64,000 nucleotides of DNA. Origin: Flammeovirgaceae bacterium UBA2371. GTDB taxonomy: Bacteria > Bacteroidota > Bacteroidia > Cytophagales > Cyclobacteriaceae. The notes below the pieces were generated by a model. That model made no database searches. It worked only from the letters and a program-made list of their open reading frames with translations, and was not told where the DNA came from. The DNA is taken from the NCBI GenBank assembly GCA_002345965.1, contig DDTF01000029.1:1-64000 (forward strand), written 5' to 3'. A program made the translations under genes and the position numbers. Position 1 is the first letter of the stretch. Each line of letters opens with the position of its first letter. Shown here piece by piece: positions 43,865 through 51,552 of the stretch.

Positions 43865-45531
43865 GATGGATGGTTATATAGCTTTTCATAGTACTCCTTT
43901 GCCATCCTTCCTGAATTAAAAATGGGTAACACATCCTTCATGGAGTTCTTCATGATGTTCACCCACTTTTCCTTCTCATCATAGTACATAGGAATGATTT
44001 CATTCTCGAGAATATCCAAAAGGCTCATACTTTCTTCAGTGTCTTGCGTTTCAGTGGAGGTCGATTTACTGACCGGAATAACAAATGCGTTTTCCCCGTG
44101 ACTTGCGAATTCTGGTACCCAGCCATCTGGTATAGAAAAATTGATCGTTCCATTCATAGCAGCTGTCATGCCGCTAGTACCTGAAGCTTCTCGACTATAC
44201 CTTGGGGTATTTAGCCAAACATCGGCACCTTTTTTTAAAACAGCAGAAAGCTTTAATTCATAGCCCACCAGCACCGCGCATCTTCTCAATTCACTGGTTG
44301 TATTGATCAGTCTGTTAAACTCATATATGGCGGCATAATCTTCAGGGTAGGTTTTTCCTGCCCAAATAACCTGAATAGGTTTATCGATTTGGGTTACAAG
44401 TTTTTGGAATCTTTCAAAATCCTTCAGAATAAGCCCTGCCCTTTTATATGATGTAAACCTTCTTGCCCAGACAATGGTTAAAACGTCTGTGTCAAAAAGT
44501 TTTCCTGTTTGGTCTGCTACTATTTCAAAGAGTTCTTCCTTTAATTTCTTTTTTCTTCTAAGCAGGGAATCAGTTTCGTTCTTATTCAAGCTATCTTCAA
44601 GTTCCCTGTCCATCCAGAAGTTCTTGTTCTGCGCGTTCGTAATTGAAAGGATAGTACACACGCCTTTATTTTTACCCCACATTTCGGTTGCTACTGATTG
44701 ATGAATCTTCGAAACTCCATTCGCTATTCTTGACATCCTTAATGCAGTAACTGTAAAGTTTAGCGTGTCCCCTTTTGGGTTTGCTAATCTTTTCACTTCA
44801 TCAAGAGGGATGGAACCAAAGAAGCCCATCTCATGGAGAAGTTTCAATTCAATTTCTGCATTGCCGGCTTTTTCGGGGGTATGCGTTGTAAACACGACAC
44901 GCTTCCGAACCTCATCAAGATTTTTCAATTTGGAATATAAATAAAACGTAAGTGCAAGCCCATGCCCTTCATTCATGTGGTAAACGTCCGGCTCTTCATT
45001 CATTATTTCCAAAAGTTTGGCGCCACCTACACCCAGCAAAATGAATTGAGCGATTTTAGCCGCCAGGTCATTATCATATAATCTGAAACTTATGGATCTG
45101 CTCAGAAAATCATTTTCAGGAATATCGGTAGTCAATAAATAGATAGGAACTGTGCCAAACACTTCTGGCGCAAGCAGGTAAGCACGCACCTTTACCGATG
45201 CTCCATGTATTATAATAGAGAAGAGCTTTCCAGTGTCTTTTAGGTAAGAGTACCTTTTTTTAATGAACCTGTTCTCCATGTATCCATCCGCATTGCGAAT
45301 CTGATCGTGATATCCGTTACTGTATAGGATTCCGACACCGACCAGGTTTTGTTTAAGCTCATGGGCACTCCGCATGTGCGATCCGGCAAGAAAGCCCAGT
45401 CCTCCGGAGTAGATCTTCAGCGATTGATGGACAGCAAACTCCATCGAGAAATAGGCTACTTTTTTATTTTCAAAAGATGTTGGCATTGCGTTTCGTTTGT
45501 TTGCTTTGTCTTTGGGAGCCTTATTTGTCAT
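43861..45531 (-). CDS. Alpha-glucan phosphorylase-family protein (GT35-like)
   Basis: 556 residues from ATG 45531, which overlaps the SPFH stop by 11 nt; a longer reading to 45669 is unlikely. Family motifs: FSMEFAVHQSLKIYSGGLGF, VYHMNEGHGLAL, RRFTSYKRAGL and YSREASGTSGMTAAMNGTIN. In canonical phosphorylases the residue after GxxM in that last motif is the PLP-binding Lys; here it is Thr. Either this subfamily uses another lysine or its activity differs. Phosphorolysis of glycogen to glucose-1-phosphate is the family expectation. Confidence 0.8.
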   Translation of the reverse strand: MTNKAPKDKANKRNAMPTSFENKKVAYFSMEFAVHQSLKIYSGGLGFLAGSHMRSAHELKQNLVGVGILYSNGYHDQIRNADGYMENRFIKKRYSYLKDTGKLFSIIIHGASVKVRAYLLAPEVFGTVPIYLLTTDIPENDFLSRSISFRLYDNDLAAKIAQFILLGVGGAKLLEIMNEEPDVYHMNEGHGLALTFYLYSKLKNLDEVRKRVVFTTHTPEKAGNAEIELKLLHEMGFFGSIPLDEVKRLANPKGDTLNFTVTALRMSRIANGVSKIHQSVATEMWGKNKGVCTILSITNAQNKNFWMDRELEDSLNKNETDSLLRRKKKLKEELFEIVADQTGKLFDTDVLTIVWARRFTSYKRAGLILKDFERFQKLVTQIDKPIQVIWAGKTYPEDYAAIYEFNRLINTTSELRRCAVLVGYELKLSAVLKKGADVWLNTPRYSREASGTSGMTAAMNGTINFSIPDGWVPEFASHGENAFVIPVSKSTSTETQDTEESMSLLDILENEIIPMYYDEKEKWVNIMKNSMKDVLPIFNSGRMAKEYYEKLYNHPS

Positions 45532-46327
45532 GACTTCCAGAATCCACGATGATGGGTAATCCATCCTTCCCCAGCGGAACAAAATAGAACTTGGTATTAG
45601 GACTCGTTGATAATTTGTCTTGTACTTCCAATGCTTTGTATTGCAAATAGCGTTGAGTGAGACCGGCATCTATTATTTGTTGTGCATCGCGTTGTCCCTT
45701 TGCCAAAATGCGTTGTATCTCTGCGTTCTTTTCTGCGATCTTCATTTCATATTCCTTTTGTTCAATGGCTTGTTGCACCGCTAACTTTTCATCCACCGCC
45801 ATGGTTACTACTTTAGGATATTCTATATGCTTTACGGTCACCCGGTCAAATTCAAGGTGTTTGCCCTTTGTCAATTCCACCAGACGGGTAAGTATTTTTG
45901 CTTCAATTTCCGGGCTTTTTGGGGAAACCAAACTGTATTTGTAATGCGAGAACTCATTGCGCACAAGACTTATGAATTCTGGTTTAACCACCTCTTCATA
46001 GTAGCTCTCTCCAACCTGAAGTTCCAGTTGGGGCAATTCAGATTCCACGGGTCGAAGAGTAACCGATACCGTCATGTTGATATGCAACTCATCTTCTGTT
46101 AGTATAGATACATCCTCATTGTACGTTTGCCATTGCATATTGTAATCAACAATACCATCCCATGGCCAATGCCAAACGACTCCGTTGGAATATATCTTGT
46201 TCGTGACCAATCCCTTTTTACTCAAGGGCTTCCACTTCATTGCGTTGTATCCAGGTTTCACAACGGAACATCCAGCCACAATCATTACAATGGCGGCCAT
46301 CATCATCACTTTCATTTTCGTTTTCAT
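45521..46327 (-). CDS. SPFH/prohibitin-like lipoprotein, copy 2
   Basis: 268 residues with a lipobox (VAGCSVV, Cys about residue 20), an SPFH domain (VNMTVSVTLRPVE-type strands, YYEEVVKPEFISLVRNEFSH) and a charged coiled coil (about 180-225). It shares layout with the 22807 protein: lipobox near residue 20, a CxxVxPG start, and a VDEKLAVQQAIEQKE-like coiled coil. It sits upstream of the phosphorylase in an operon under element E. Confidence 0.8.
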   Translation of the reverse strand: MKTKMKVMMMAAIVMIVAGCSVVKPGYNAMKWKPLSKKGLVTNKIYSNGVVWHWPWDGIVDYNMQWQTYNEDVSILTEDELHINMTVSVTLRPVESELPQLELQVGESYYEEVVKPEFISLVRNEFSHYKYSLVSPKSPEIEAKILTRLVELTKGKHLEFDRVTVKHIEYPKVVTMAVDEKLAVQQAIEQKEYEMKIAEKNAEIQRILAKGQRDAQQIIDAGLTQRYLQYKALEVQDKLSTSPNTKFYFVPLGKDGLPIIVDSGSHDK

Positions 46328-46340
46328 ATGTTTTAGTATT

Positions 46341-46523
46341 TTACTTTTTAGTATTTAAAAACCGATCAGGGTCAATCCCAAATTTATTTCTGTACCAGGC
46401 ATTCAAAGCTTCAATCTCCTTAGCGGTAAGAAGTTTAATTAGTTTTGGATACTCCTTTTCAAGAAGGCTTTTATCAAAGCTCAATTTTTGTAAAATCTCC
46501 TTACTGTATTCAAGTCTGCCCAT
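46341..46523 (-). CDS. 60-residue soluble protein leading the phosphorylase operon
   Basis: Small helical protein (MGRLEYSKEILQKLSFDKSL, then ALNAWYRNKFGID), no cysteine, no membrane segment. It is the first gene after element E and a palindrome at 46534, and 13 nt before the SPFH gene. It is not recognised, but its position and the clear start make it a likely real gene. Confidence 0.55.
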   Translation of the reverse strand: MGRLEYSKEILQKLSFDKSLLEKEYPKLIKLLTAKEIEALNAWYRNKFGIDPDRFLNTKK

Positions 46524-46533
46524 GTGTTTGATT

Positions 46534-46551
46534 CGTTACTTCAAAGTAACG
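46534..46551. promoter_or_regulatory. Perfect 18-bp palindrome over the -7 box of element E
   Basis: CGTTACTTCAAAGTAACG: two 8-bp arms with a CA centre. It overlaps the predicted -7 box (TTACTTTG) and start point of the 46523 operon, the position of a repressor operator. An 11-nt part, GTTACTTCAAA, recurs at about 34835 upstream of the HMA-AraC copy 1 gene. Confidence 0.6.
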
Positions 46552-46571
46552 TGAAGCCTTAAGACTGTACT

Positions 46572-46600
46572 GAAATAATTTTGGCTTTGATTTATATCGT
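46572..46600 (-). promoter_or_regulatory. Shared island promoter element, site E
   Basis: Minus strand: GATATAAATCAAAGCCAAAATTATTTC, CC at 46584, with TACTTTGA 36 nt on (46548). CCAAAATTATTTC is identical to site D; the left half is less conserved. It heads the 46523-42687 operon. A hairpin at 46599-46626 (GTGTTGAT/ATCAACAC) and a TCAAAC-ATA-GTTTGA dyad at 46662-46676 lie further upstream. Confidence 0.68.
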
Positions 46601-46808
46601 GTTGATTTTAGTGAAAAGATCAACACATAACATTTCCTTACGGTAAGAATTTCAACGACTATCAAACATAGTTTGACGTAATCTCAATCGTTTCCGCTGA
46701 TTCTTATTGCAAAAAATATTGAATTTGAGACGAGTATCTGTAACTTAATACTAATCTTCACGGAAGTAGGAATAAACTTATATCAGGAAGGGAAATGTGA
46801 AAATGCCA

Positions 46809-46836
46809 ATTAAATATAACAAGTAACCATAATTCG
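46809..46836 (+). promoter_or_regulatory. Shared island promoter element, site G
   Basis: ATTAAATATAAC, six bases (AAGTAA), CCATAATTCG; CC at 46827 and a -7-like GACCTTTA 35 nt on (46862). The left half matches A-D well, the right half has one change. It is divergent from site E and precedes the 46919 gene. Confidence 0.55.
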
Positions 46837-46918
46837 ATAAAGTACTGAGAAGATATTCGAAGACCTTTACTGAATCAAATCTAAAATCAATTTCAAACAA
46901 ACTAAACTATGAACCCTT

Positions 46919-47386
46919 ATGAAACTGCTATGGAATTTTAAATCGCGTCTAACAGTAATGTTAATGCTATCCATGTTAACACTTCTTCAAGCCCAGGAAC
47001 TACCTCCAAAACACAGAGGAATGCATCCTACTTTGCAAAAAGACGGTAAAGTTGTGGACGAGAATGGCAAGCAACTTGGCTACATTACGAAAGACGGAAA
47101 GGTATGTGATGTGACGGGTAAGGTAATTGGCATTATTGCGAAATCTGGCAATGTGACGACAGCAAATGGTAAAGGAATTATCGGAGTTATGCAAAAAGAC
47201 GGGAGTTTTAAGTCAAAAAGTGGATATGTGGTTACAACTGGTGGTGATGGAACCGTCATGGCAGCAGGCAAGATGGTAGGGCATGTAGATACTGCGTACA
47301 AGAACAAGGCTCATGGCTGTGCACTTCATTGCTTTTTTAGTGAAGAAAACGAGGAAGCAGATGCAATTGACAATCCGAAGGATTAG
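46919..47386 (+). CDS. Secreted repeat protein, beta-flower-like
   Basis: 155 residues with a signal peptide ending near LQAQE. The mature region contains about four to five repeats of ~17 residues with the pattern DG-v-x-d-x-x-G-x-x-iG-x-I (DGKVVDENGKQLGYI, DGKVCDVTGKVIGII, then weaker copies), recalling the short-repeat beta-flower family. The C-terminus has CALHCFF and an acidic tail. It is preceded by element G. A 10-codon ORF at 46909-46941 overlaps the start. Function unknown. Confidence 0.65.
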   Translation: MKLLWNFKSRLTVMLMLSMLTLLQAQELPPKHRGMHPTLQKDGKVVDENGKQLGYITKDGKVCDVTGKVIGIIAKSGNVTTANGKGIIGVMQKDGSFKSKSGYVVTTGGDGTVMAAGKMVGHVDTAYKNKAHGCALHCFFSEENEEADAIDNPKD

Positions 47387-47413
47387 ATACATACATTTTC
47401 TTTGAATAGACGG

Positions 47414-47457
47414 TTATAGGAAAGCTCCTCAAAAAATTGAGCATTCCTATAATTTTT
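47414..47457. terminator. Strong terminator after the repeat protein
   Basis: TTATAGGAAAGCTC / GAGCATTCCTATAA stem (one mismatched pair) with an 11-nt A-rich loop, then TTTTTG. It ends the 46919 transcript and could work in both directions. Its T-run overlaps the -33 region of the next promoter. Confidence 0.75.
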
Positions 47458-47486
47458 GTAAATTGAACTTGACACAATTATCTTTC
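47455..47486 (+). promoter_or_regulatory. Vegetative-type promoter of cassette copy 2
   Basis: TTTG at 47455-47458, 20 nt, then TATCTTTC at 47479-47486, matching the Bacteroidetes -33/-7 pattern. The start codon is at 47504. No shared island element is present, so the His-rich/regulator cassette seems to be expressed separately from the regulon. Confidence 0.6.
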
Positions 47487-47503
47487 TGAGCATTCTTGAA
47501 AAG

Positions 47504-47992
47504 ATGATCAAACTAAAAACGATACGAAAAGGCAAGACCGCCATCGCTATGGTTGCTATCCTGTCTTTAGTAACAGTTTTGGGATGTGATTTCTTTTGTG
47601 ACATAGGTCTGGTTTCATTTTCATTTGCCGATGCACATTCGAATACACATGATGGTCACGAGGCCCATTCTTCTGGGCATCATCCAGATCGACAGCATCA
47701 TCATGCGGCAATAGAACAATCTGAACAGCACCATGATGAATCTTCGCAAGAAGATTGTTGCGATGATCTTACCAAACGTTTCTATTCATCGCTATCAAAC
47801 CAAGCTCCCAATGGTGTTTTTATTACACCTGTTCAGATTTTCAAGATTATTTTAACACTTCAACAGCCTGAAGGAATTAACCGTTTTAATTCCTCTAATC
47901 TATTCATTTCAAAATTTGATCACCCGCCTAATGGACCACCAAATATCAATGGTAGGTTCGTGCGAGTTCTTATTAACTCCTTCCTTATTTGA
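47504..47992 (+). CDS. His-rich lipoprotein, cassette copy 2
   Basis: 162 residues with a lipobox (TVLGCDFFC, Cys28), so probably an envelope lipoprotein. It has a histidine-rich segment (HDGHEAHSSGHHPDRQHHHA, then more), an acidic CC block EDCCDDLTKRFYSSL and a C-terminus ending LINSFLI. All blocks are shared with the 34890 protein. It is followed 132 nt later by an HMA-AraC regulator. Zn, Cu or Ni binding is plausible; which metal cannot be read from the sequence. Confidence 0.8.
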   Translation: MIKLKTIRKGKTAIAMVAILSLVTVLGCDFFCDIGLVSFSFADAHSNTHDGHEAHSSGHHPDRQHHHAAIEQSEQHHDESSQEDCCDDLTKRFYSSLSNQAPNGVFITPVQIFKIILTLQQPEGINRFNSSNLFISKFDHPPNGPPNINGRFVRVLINSFLI

Positions 47993-48124
47993 TTCTCATT
48001 TCAATTTGAGCGGCTCTTTCCTTATGAAAGGATAGTTGCATGCTACCGCTATGGCTCACTGGTATCCTTGAAACCAGTTCAATGAGTCATTAATCAAAAT
48101 GAAAGTAAGAGAATCCACAACCCA

Positions 48125-48913
48125 ATGAAAGCATATCAAGTGCATATCAAAAATATGGTGTGCGACCGTTGCATTTATTTTGTCGAACAAAGTTTAAAGC
48201 AGTTAAAGGTGCAAAAGGCCGAAGTCTGTCTTGGTTCCGCTTCATTCGTAACATCCCGTAAAAACATAGAAGAAGTCCTTGATGTAAAATTAAAAAAGGT
48301 AGGACTATCAATTTTAAGAACAAAGGAAGAAATCTTGATTGAATCAATTAAACGCGAAGTTGGAAGATTTCTTGATGGCCTTGAACAACACACACGAAAC
48401 AGAAAATTCTCCAGCTTTTTGCAACGCAGGATCGGCAAAAGTTATTATAACCTCAGTAAGTTTTTCAAAGACACTGAAAACATTACGCTAGAATTGTACA
48501 TCATCTCGCAGAAGGTTGAGCGAGTAAAGAGACTTATTCATGAGAATGAACTTTCACTTAAGGAAATTGCCGAGCGTCTTCACTATTCAAGTTTACAACA
48601 TCTGTCTGCCCAATTCAGACGTATCACCGGAATTACAGTAACGCAATTCAAGAAGCAAATAGCTACAAGGAAGCTAGTACTAGGTTCAATCAGCGAAGTT
48701 TTGTCAGATTTAAAGTCCCGTGGTTTTTGTCTTCATTTTATTCCGAGCGGAAATGTCCTTCGTTGTAACGAATTGTCATTCACGATAAGTATAAGAGATG
48801 TTAACATGAAAGAAATTTACCGGTTTGAAGATAATCCTCGAAGCGGAGGACATTCCGCGATTTTCGAAGTAGAGACCACAGAGGGGCTAAAGGGATTTAT
48901 GATATGTCAATAG
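48125..48913 (+). CDS. HMA-AraC fusion regulator, copy 3
   Basis: 262 residues. N-terminal HMA-like domain with KNMVCDRC (C13/C16), then an AraC double HTH (LSLKEIAERLHYSSLQHLSA, QFRRITGITVTQFK) at about residues 135-180. An extra ~75-residue C-terminal domain is absent from copy 2. Copies 1 and 3 are closest (HIKNMVCxRC start, paired with a His-rich gene). It precedes the electron-transfer operon that carries element B. Confidence 0.88.
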   Translation: MKAYQVHIKNMVCDRCIYFVEQSLKQLKVQKAEVCLGSASFVTSRKNIEEVLDVKLKKVGLSILRTKEEILIESIKREVGRFLDGLEQHTRNRKFSSFLQRRIGKSYYNLSKFFKDTENITLELYIISQKVERVKRLIHENELSLKEIAERLHYSSLQHLSAQFRRITGITVTQFKKQIATRKLVLGSISEVLSDLKSRGFCLHFIPSGNVLRCNELSFTISIRDVNMKEIYRFEDNPRSGGHSAIFEVETTEGLKGFMICQ

Positions 48914-48940
48914 GAATATAGAATGAGCGTAATGAAAATC

Positions 48941-48969
48941 ATTAAAGTATAACATAAAGTCAAAATTGT
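48941..48969 (+). promoter_or_regulatory. Shared island promoter element, site B
   Basis: ATTAAAGTATAAC is identical to site A; after six bases the right half is TCAAAATTGT (TC at 48960). A -7-like GACTTTTA lies 35 nt on (48995). It precedes the 49053-54538 electron-transfer operon. Confidence 0.68.
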
Positions 48970-49052
48970 AAGAGAGTGTCAAAACCAAAAAACCGACTTT
49001 TATAAACCTGAAAAGGGCTTCGTAATTTCTTAAATAAACAAAATGTAGTCTT

Positions 49053-49442
49053 ATGAAAAAATCTTTTGAATTATTCCTCACAGTGTTGATCGTAAGCGTG
49101 GGCTTAACGGCTTGCGATAATGATAAATTTCCTGAGCCGGAAGTCAAGGACAACGTTTCTTTTGCCTTGGACATTCAGCCTATCCTGACAAATAATTGCG
49201 CTACCTGCCACAACCCTACAGAGGTGGAGCCTGATTTTCGTGAAGGCTTTGCTTATGATTCATTCGAGGAACTCATCACGGAGGGAGACGTCATACCCGG
49301 TGATGCCGAAGGGAGTGAATTGGTAGAAATGTTAGAAGGAAAAAGCGCGGATGGTAATACCATGCCTCCTTCTGGCCCCATGTCAAAGACTAACATCGCC
49401 CTGATCAAAAAATGGATTGATGAAGGGGCAAAGAATAATTGA
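49053..49442 (+). CDS. Monohaem c-type cytochrome lipoprotein
   Basis: 129 residues, lipobox LTACDN at about 19-24, then one haem c site CATCH at about residues 51-55. A late MPPSGP supplies the likely axial Met. The opening FALDIQPILTNNCATCH matches small electron-carrier cytochromes of Bacteroidetes. It is a likely electron carrier on the periplasmic side. Confidence 0.85.
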   Translation: MKKSFELFLTVLIVSVGLTACDNDKFPEPEVKDNVSFALDIQPILTNNCATCHNPTEVEPDFREGFAYDSFEELITEGDVIPGDAEGSELVEMLEGKSADGNTMPPSGPMSKTNIALIKKWIDEGAKNN

Positions 49443-49480
49443 TAATATATATACATAAGAAAAAGGAAACAACCTCGAAT

Positions 49481-50317
49481 ATGAAACATACAATACTCTT
49501 AATTGTTCTGGCTTTAGCTTGTATTTCTGTAACTGCTCAGGAGGCCGATACGCTGAGTGAAAAGAAAATTGACAAACCTGAACGAGCCGCGTTTCAAAGT
49601 GCATGGCTTATCGATAATCCAACCGGAGTGGTAAACTCCAAAGGAACTTTTCAATTTGATATTCAACACCGCTTTGGTGTGATCAAAAGTGGAAACCGCG
49701 ATCTGCTTGGCATGTGGGGAACATCCAACATTCGATTGGCGGTTAGTTACGCAATATCCAACCGTATAACGTTGGGCTTTGGAACAACAAAAAGTAACCT
49801 GCTACAGGATTTTAATTTAAAAGCAGGATTGATTCGCCAAACCAGGTCGGGTCGTGTACCGGTAAGCATAACCTACTATGGTGACGTAGCCATCGATGCC
49901 AGGGAAGCTGAGAATTTTCCCACAGCATCTAACCGACTTTCCTATTTTAGTCAGTTTATAATTACCCGCAGGTTCACCCCTGCTATATCCATTCAGGTTG
50001 CACCAAGCTATTCGCACTATAACATTGTCGATGAAACCATGTCGAACAACCAATTTGCTGTGGCTATTGGTGCAAGGGTAAAAATAAGCGATAAGACAGC
50101 CATTCTGGTGGATTACAGCCAGCCATTGGATCAGAACTCGGATAACCCCGGGCTTGCCCTGGGCATTGAAATGTCTACCGGGCTACATGCCTTCCAGGTT
50201 TTTGTGGGAAACTATAAGGGAATAGTTCCACAGCAAAATTACATGTTCAATCCTAACAAAATAGCGGATGGACAATTCTTGATTGGATTCAATATCAATC
50301 GACTTTGGAATTTTTAA
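49481..50317 (+). CDS. DUF5777-type outer-membrane beta-barrel protein
   Basis: 278 residues from ATG 49481; an earlier codon at 49439 overlaps the cytochrome stop and is unlikely. Signal peptide ends near SVTAQEA. The body has strands with alternating aromatic residues (FQFDIQHRFGVIKSG, TAILVDYSQPLDQN) and ends LIGFNINRLWNF, with the C-terminal Phe of outer-membrane proteins. It is often near small cytochromes c. It may bring electrons or substrate across the outer membrane; this is inference. Confidence 0.78.
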   Translation: MKHTILLIVLALACISVTAQEADTLSEKKIDKPERAAFQSAWLIDNPTGVVNSKGTFQFDIQHRFGVIKSGNRDLLGMWGTSNIRLAVSYAISNRITLGFGTTKSNLLQDFNLKAGLIRQTRSGRVPVSITYYGDVAIDAREAENFPTASNRLSYFSQFIITRRFTPAISIQVAPSYSHYNIVDETMSNNQFAVAIGARVKISDKTAILVDYSQPLDQNSDNPGLALGIEMSTGLHAFQVFVGNYKGIVPQQNYMFNPNKIADGQFLIGFNINRLWNF

Positions 50318-50327
50318 ACATACGCTC

Positions 50328-50576
50328 ATGCATAAAGAAAATAAATGGTTTTCAAGAAGACGTTTTCTGGGAGCAAGTCTTTTACTGCCGTTTCTGAGCG
50401 CGGCACAAAATACTCCTACGATCCCCAATAAAGAAGAGGACGATGAATACACCACGATGCTTACTGCCAAAGGTGGTGTAGTAAGGGTGCGAAAAAGTGC
50501 ATTAAAGAATGCAAAGATTGTTAAAATGAATATGTCGAATAAGTCTCTGCTTGATTGGCTTAAACTAAAAGGATAG
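50328..50576 (+). CDS. 82-residue TAT-exported protein
   Basis: From ATG 50328: MHKENKWFSRRRFLGASLLL has the twin-arginine motif SRRRFLG and a hydrophobic stretch, cut near LSAAQN. The mature ~50 residues are short and basic, without cysteines. The segment TTMLTAKGGVVRVRKSAL resembles TVELMSMDGTLMQVPASQV in the iron-sulfur protein of the next gene, suggesting a shared interaction strand. Possibly a small companion subunit. Confidence 0.6.
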   Translation: MHKENKWFSRRRFLGASLLLPFLSAAQNTPTIPNKEEDDEYTTMLTAKGGVVRVRKSALKNAKIVKMNMSNKSLLDWLKLKG

Positions 50577-50592
50577 TAACGAACCTCACATC

Positions 50593-51552
50593 ATGGAACA
50601 CAATCATGAAAAGGACAACAAGTCCAGAAGAACATTTCTTGATAAGGGACTAAAAATTGGCGTTTTGGCTGCCGCTGGTAGCGTTGCCCTTGCTAAGGTA
50701 TTTGGGAACAAGACGGATGAAATATTGGATGAGGAAACCGTTGAACTCATGTCAATGGATGGTACGTTGATGCAAGTACCCGCCTCGCAAGTAGAAGTTC
50801 ATCCAGAGAAAAAGATTGACTATAATCCAAGAGAAGGATTTCCAAAACGGAAATTTGTGATGGTAGTCGATCTGGCCAAATGTAGAAATGCGAAGAAATG
50901 CCAAAGCTCCTGTAACAAGAATCATTACATCACTGGTGACAATGCATGGATCAAGATTTATAAAATGCAGGACAATGAAAAGAGTGCGCCCTACTGGCAA
51001 CCTACATTGTGCCAGCACTGTGATGAACCACCGTGTGTTAAAGTATGTCCGGTTGATGCTACATTCAAGAGAAGAGACGGTATTGTCCTAATCGATAATA
51101 ATCGATGCATTGGTTGCCGGTTTTGTATGGCTGCTTGTCCCTACTCTGTGCGAATATTTAATTGGTCAGATCCCTGGCAAGGTGAAATGGCAGAAAGTAT
51201 TCCGTATAGCCCTGACTACTCAGGTGTTCCTGCACAAAAAGGAACAGTTGATAAATGTGATTTCTGTCCCCACATGATTGATAAAGGCGAGCTGCCACAT
51301 TGCGTCAGTGCATGCCCTAATGATGTTTTCAGCTTTGGTGATTTGTATGAAGACGCAGTAACAAACGGAAGTGGCCAAACTTTTCAGTTAAGTAAATTAT
51401 TGAAAGAAAGAGCGGGTTACAGGTTGATGGAAAATTTAGGAACCCAACCTAGCGTGTACTATTTACCACCCAGCAACCGAGTTGTTGAATTTGAAGAAGG
51501 GCTGGAAAATTATACGGAATTCAAGTCAGTAGATAAGACAGACGAAATATGA
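50593..51552 (+). CDS. TAT-exported [4Fe-4S] electron-transfer subunit (NrfC/PsrB-like)
   Basis: 319 residues. Twin-arginine region SRRTFLDKGLKIGVL at about 14-28. Sixteen cysteines in four ferredoxin-like groups: CRNAKKCQSSC, CQHCDEPPCVKVCP, CIGCRFCMAACP and CDFCPHM...CVSACP, consistent with four [4Fe-4S] clusters. It is a periplasmic electron conduit, partner of the NrfD-like protein whose start overlaps its stop (ATGA). No molybdopterin catalytic subunit is in the operon. Confidence 0.9.
   Translation: MEHNHEKDNKSRRTFLDKGLKIGVLAAAGSVALAKVFGNKTDEILDEETVELMSMDGTLMQVPASQVEVHPEKKIDYNPREGFPKRKFVMVVDLAKCRNAKKCQSSCNKNHYITGDNAWIKIYKMQDNEKSAPYWQPTLCQHCDEPPCVKVCPVDATFKRRDGIVLIDNNRCIGCRFCMAACPYSVRIFNWSDPWQGEMAESIPYSPDYSGVPAQKGTVDKCDFCPHMIDKGELPHCVSACPNDVFSFGDLYEDAVTNGSGQTFQLSKLLKERAGYRLMENLGTQPSVYYLPPSNRVVEFEEGLENYTEFKSVDKTDEI

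Noticed and set aside
45531..45669. Longer start for the phosphorylase homologue
   Set aside because: The extra 46 codons lie within the SPFH gene and lack conserved sequence; ATG 45531 fits the family N-terminus.
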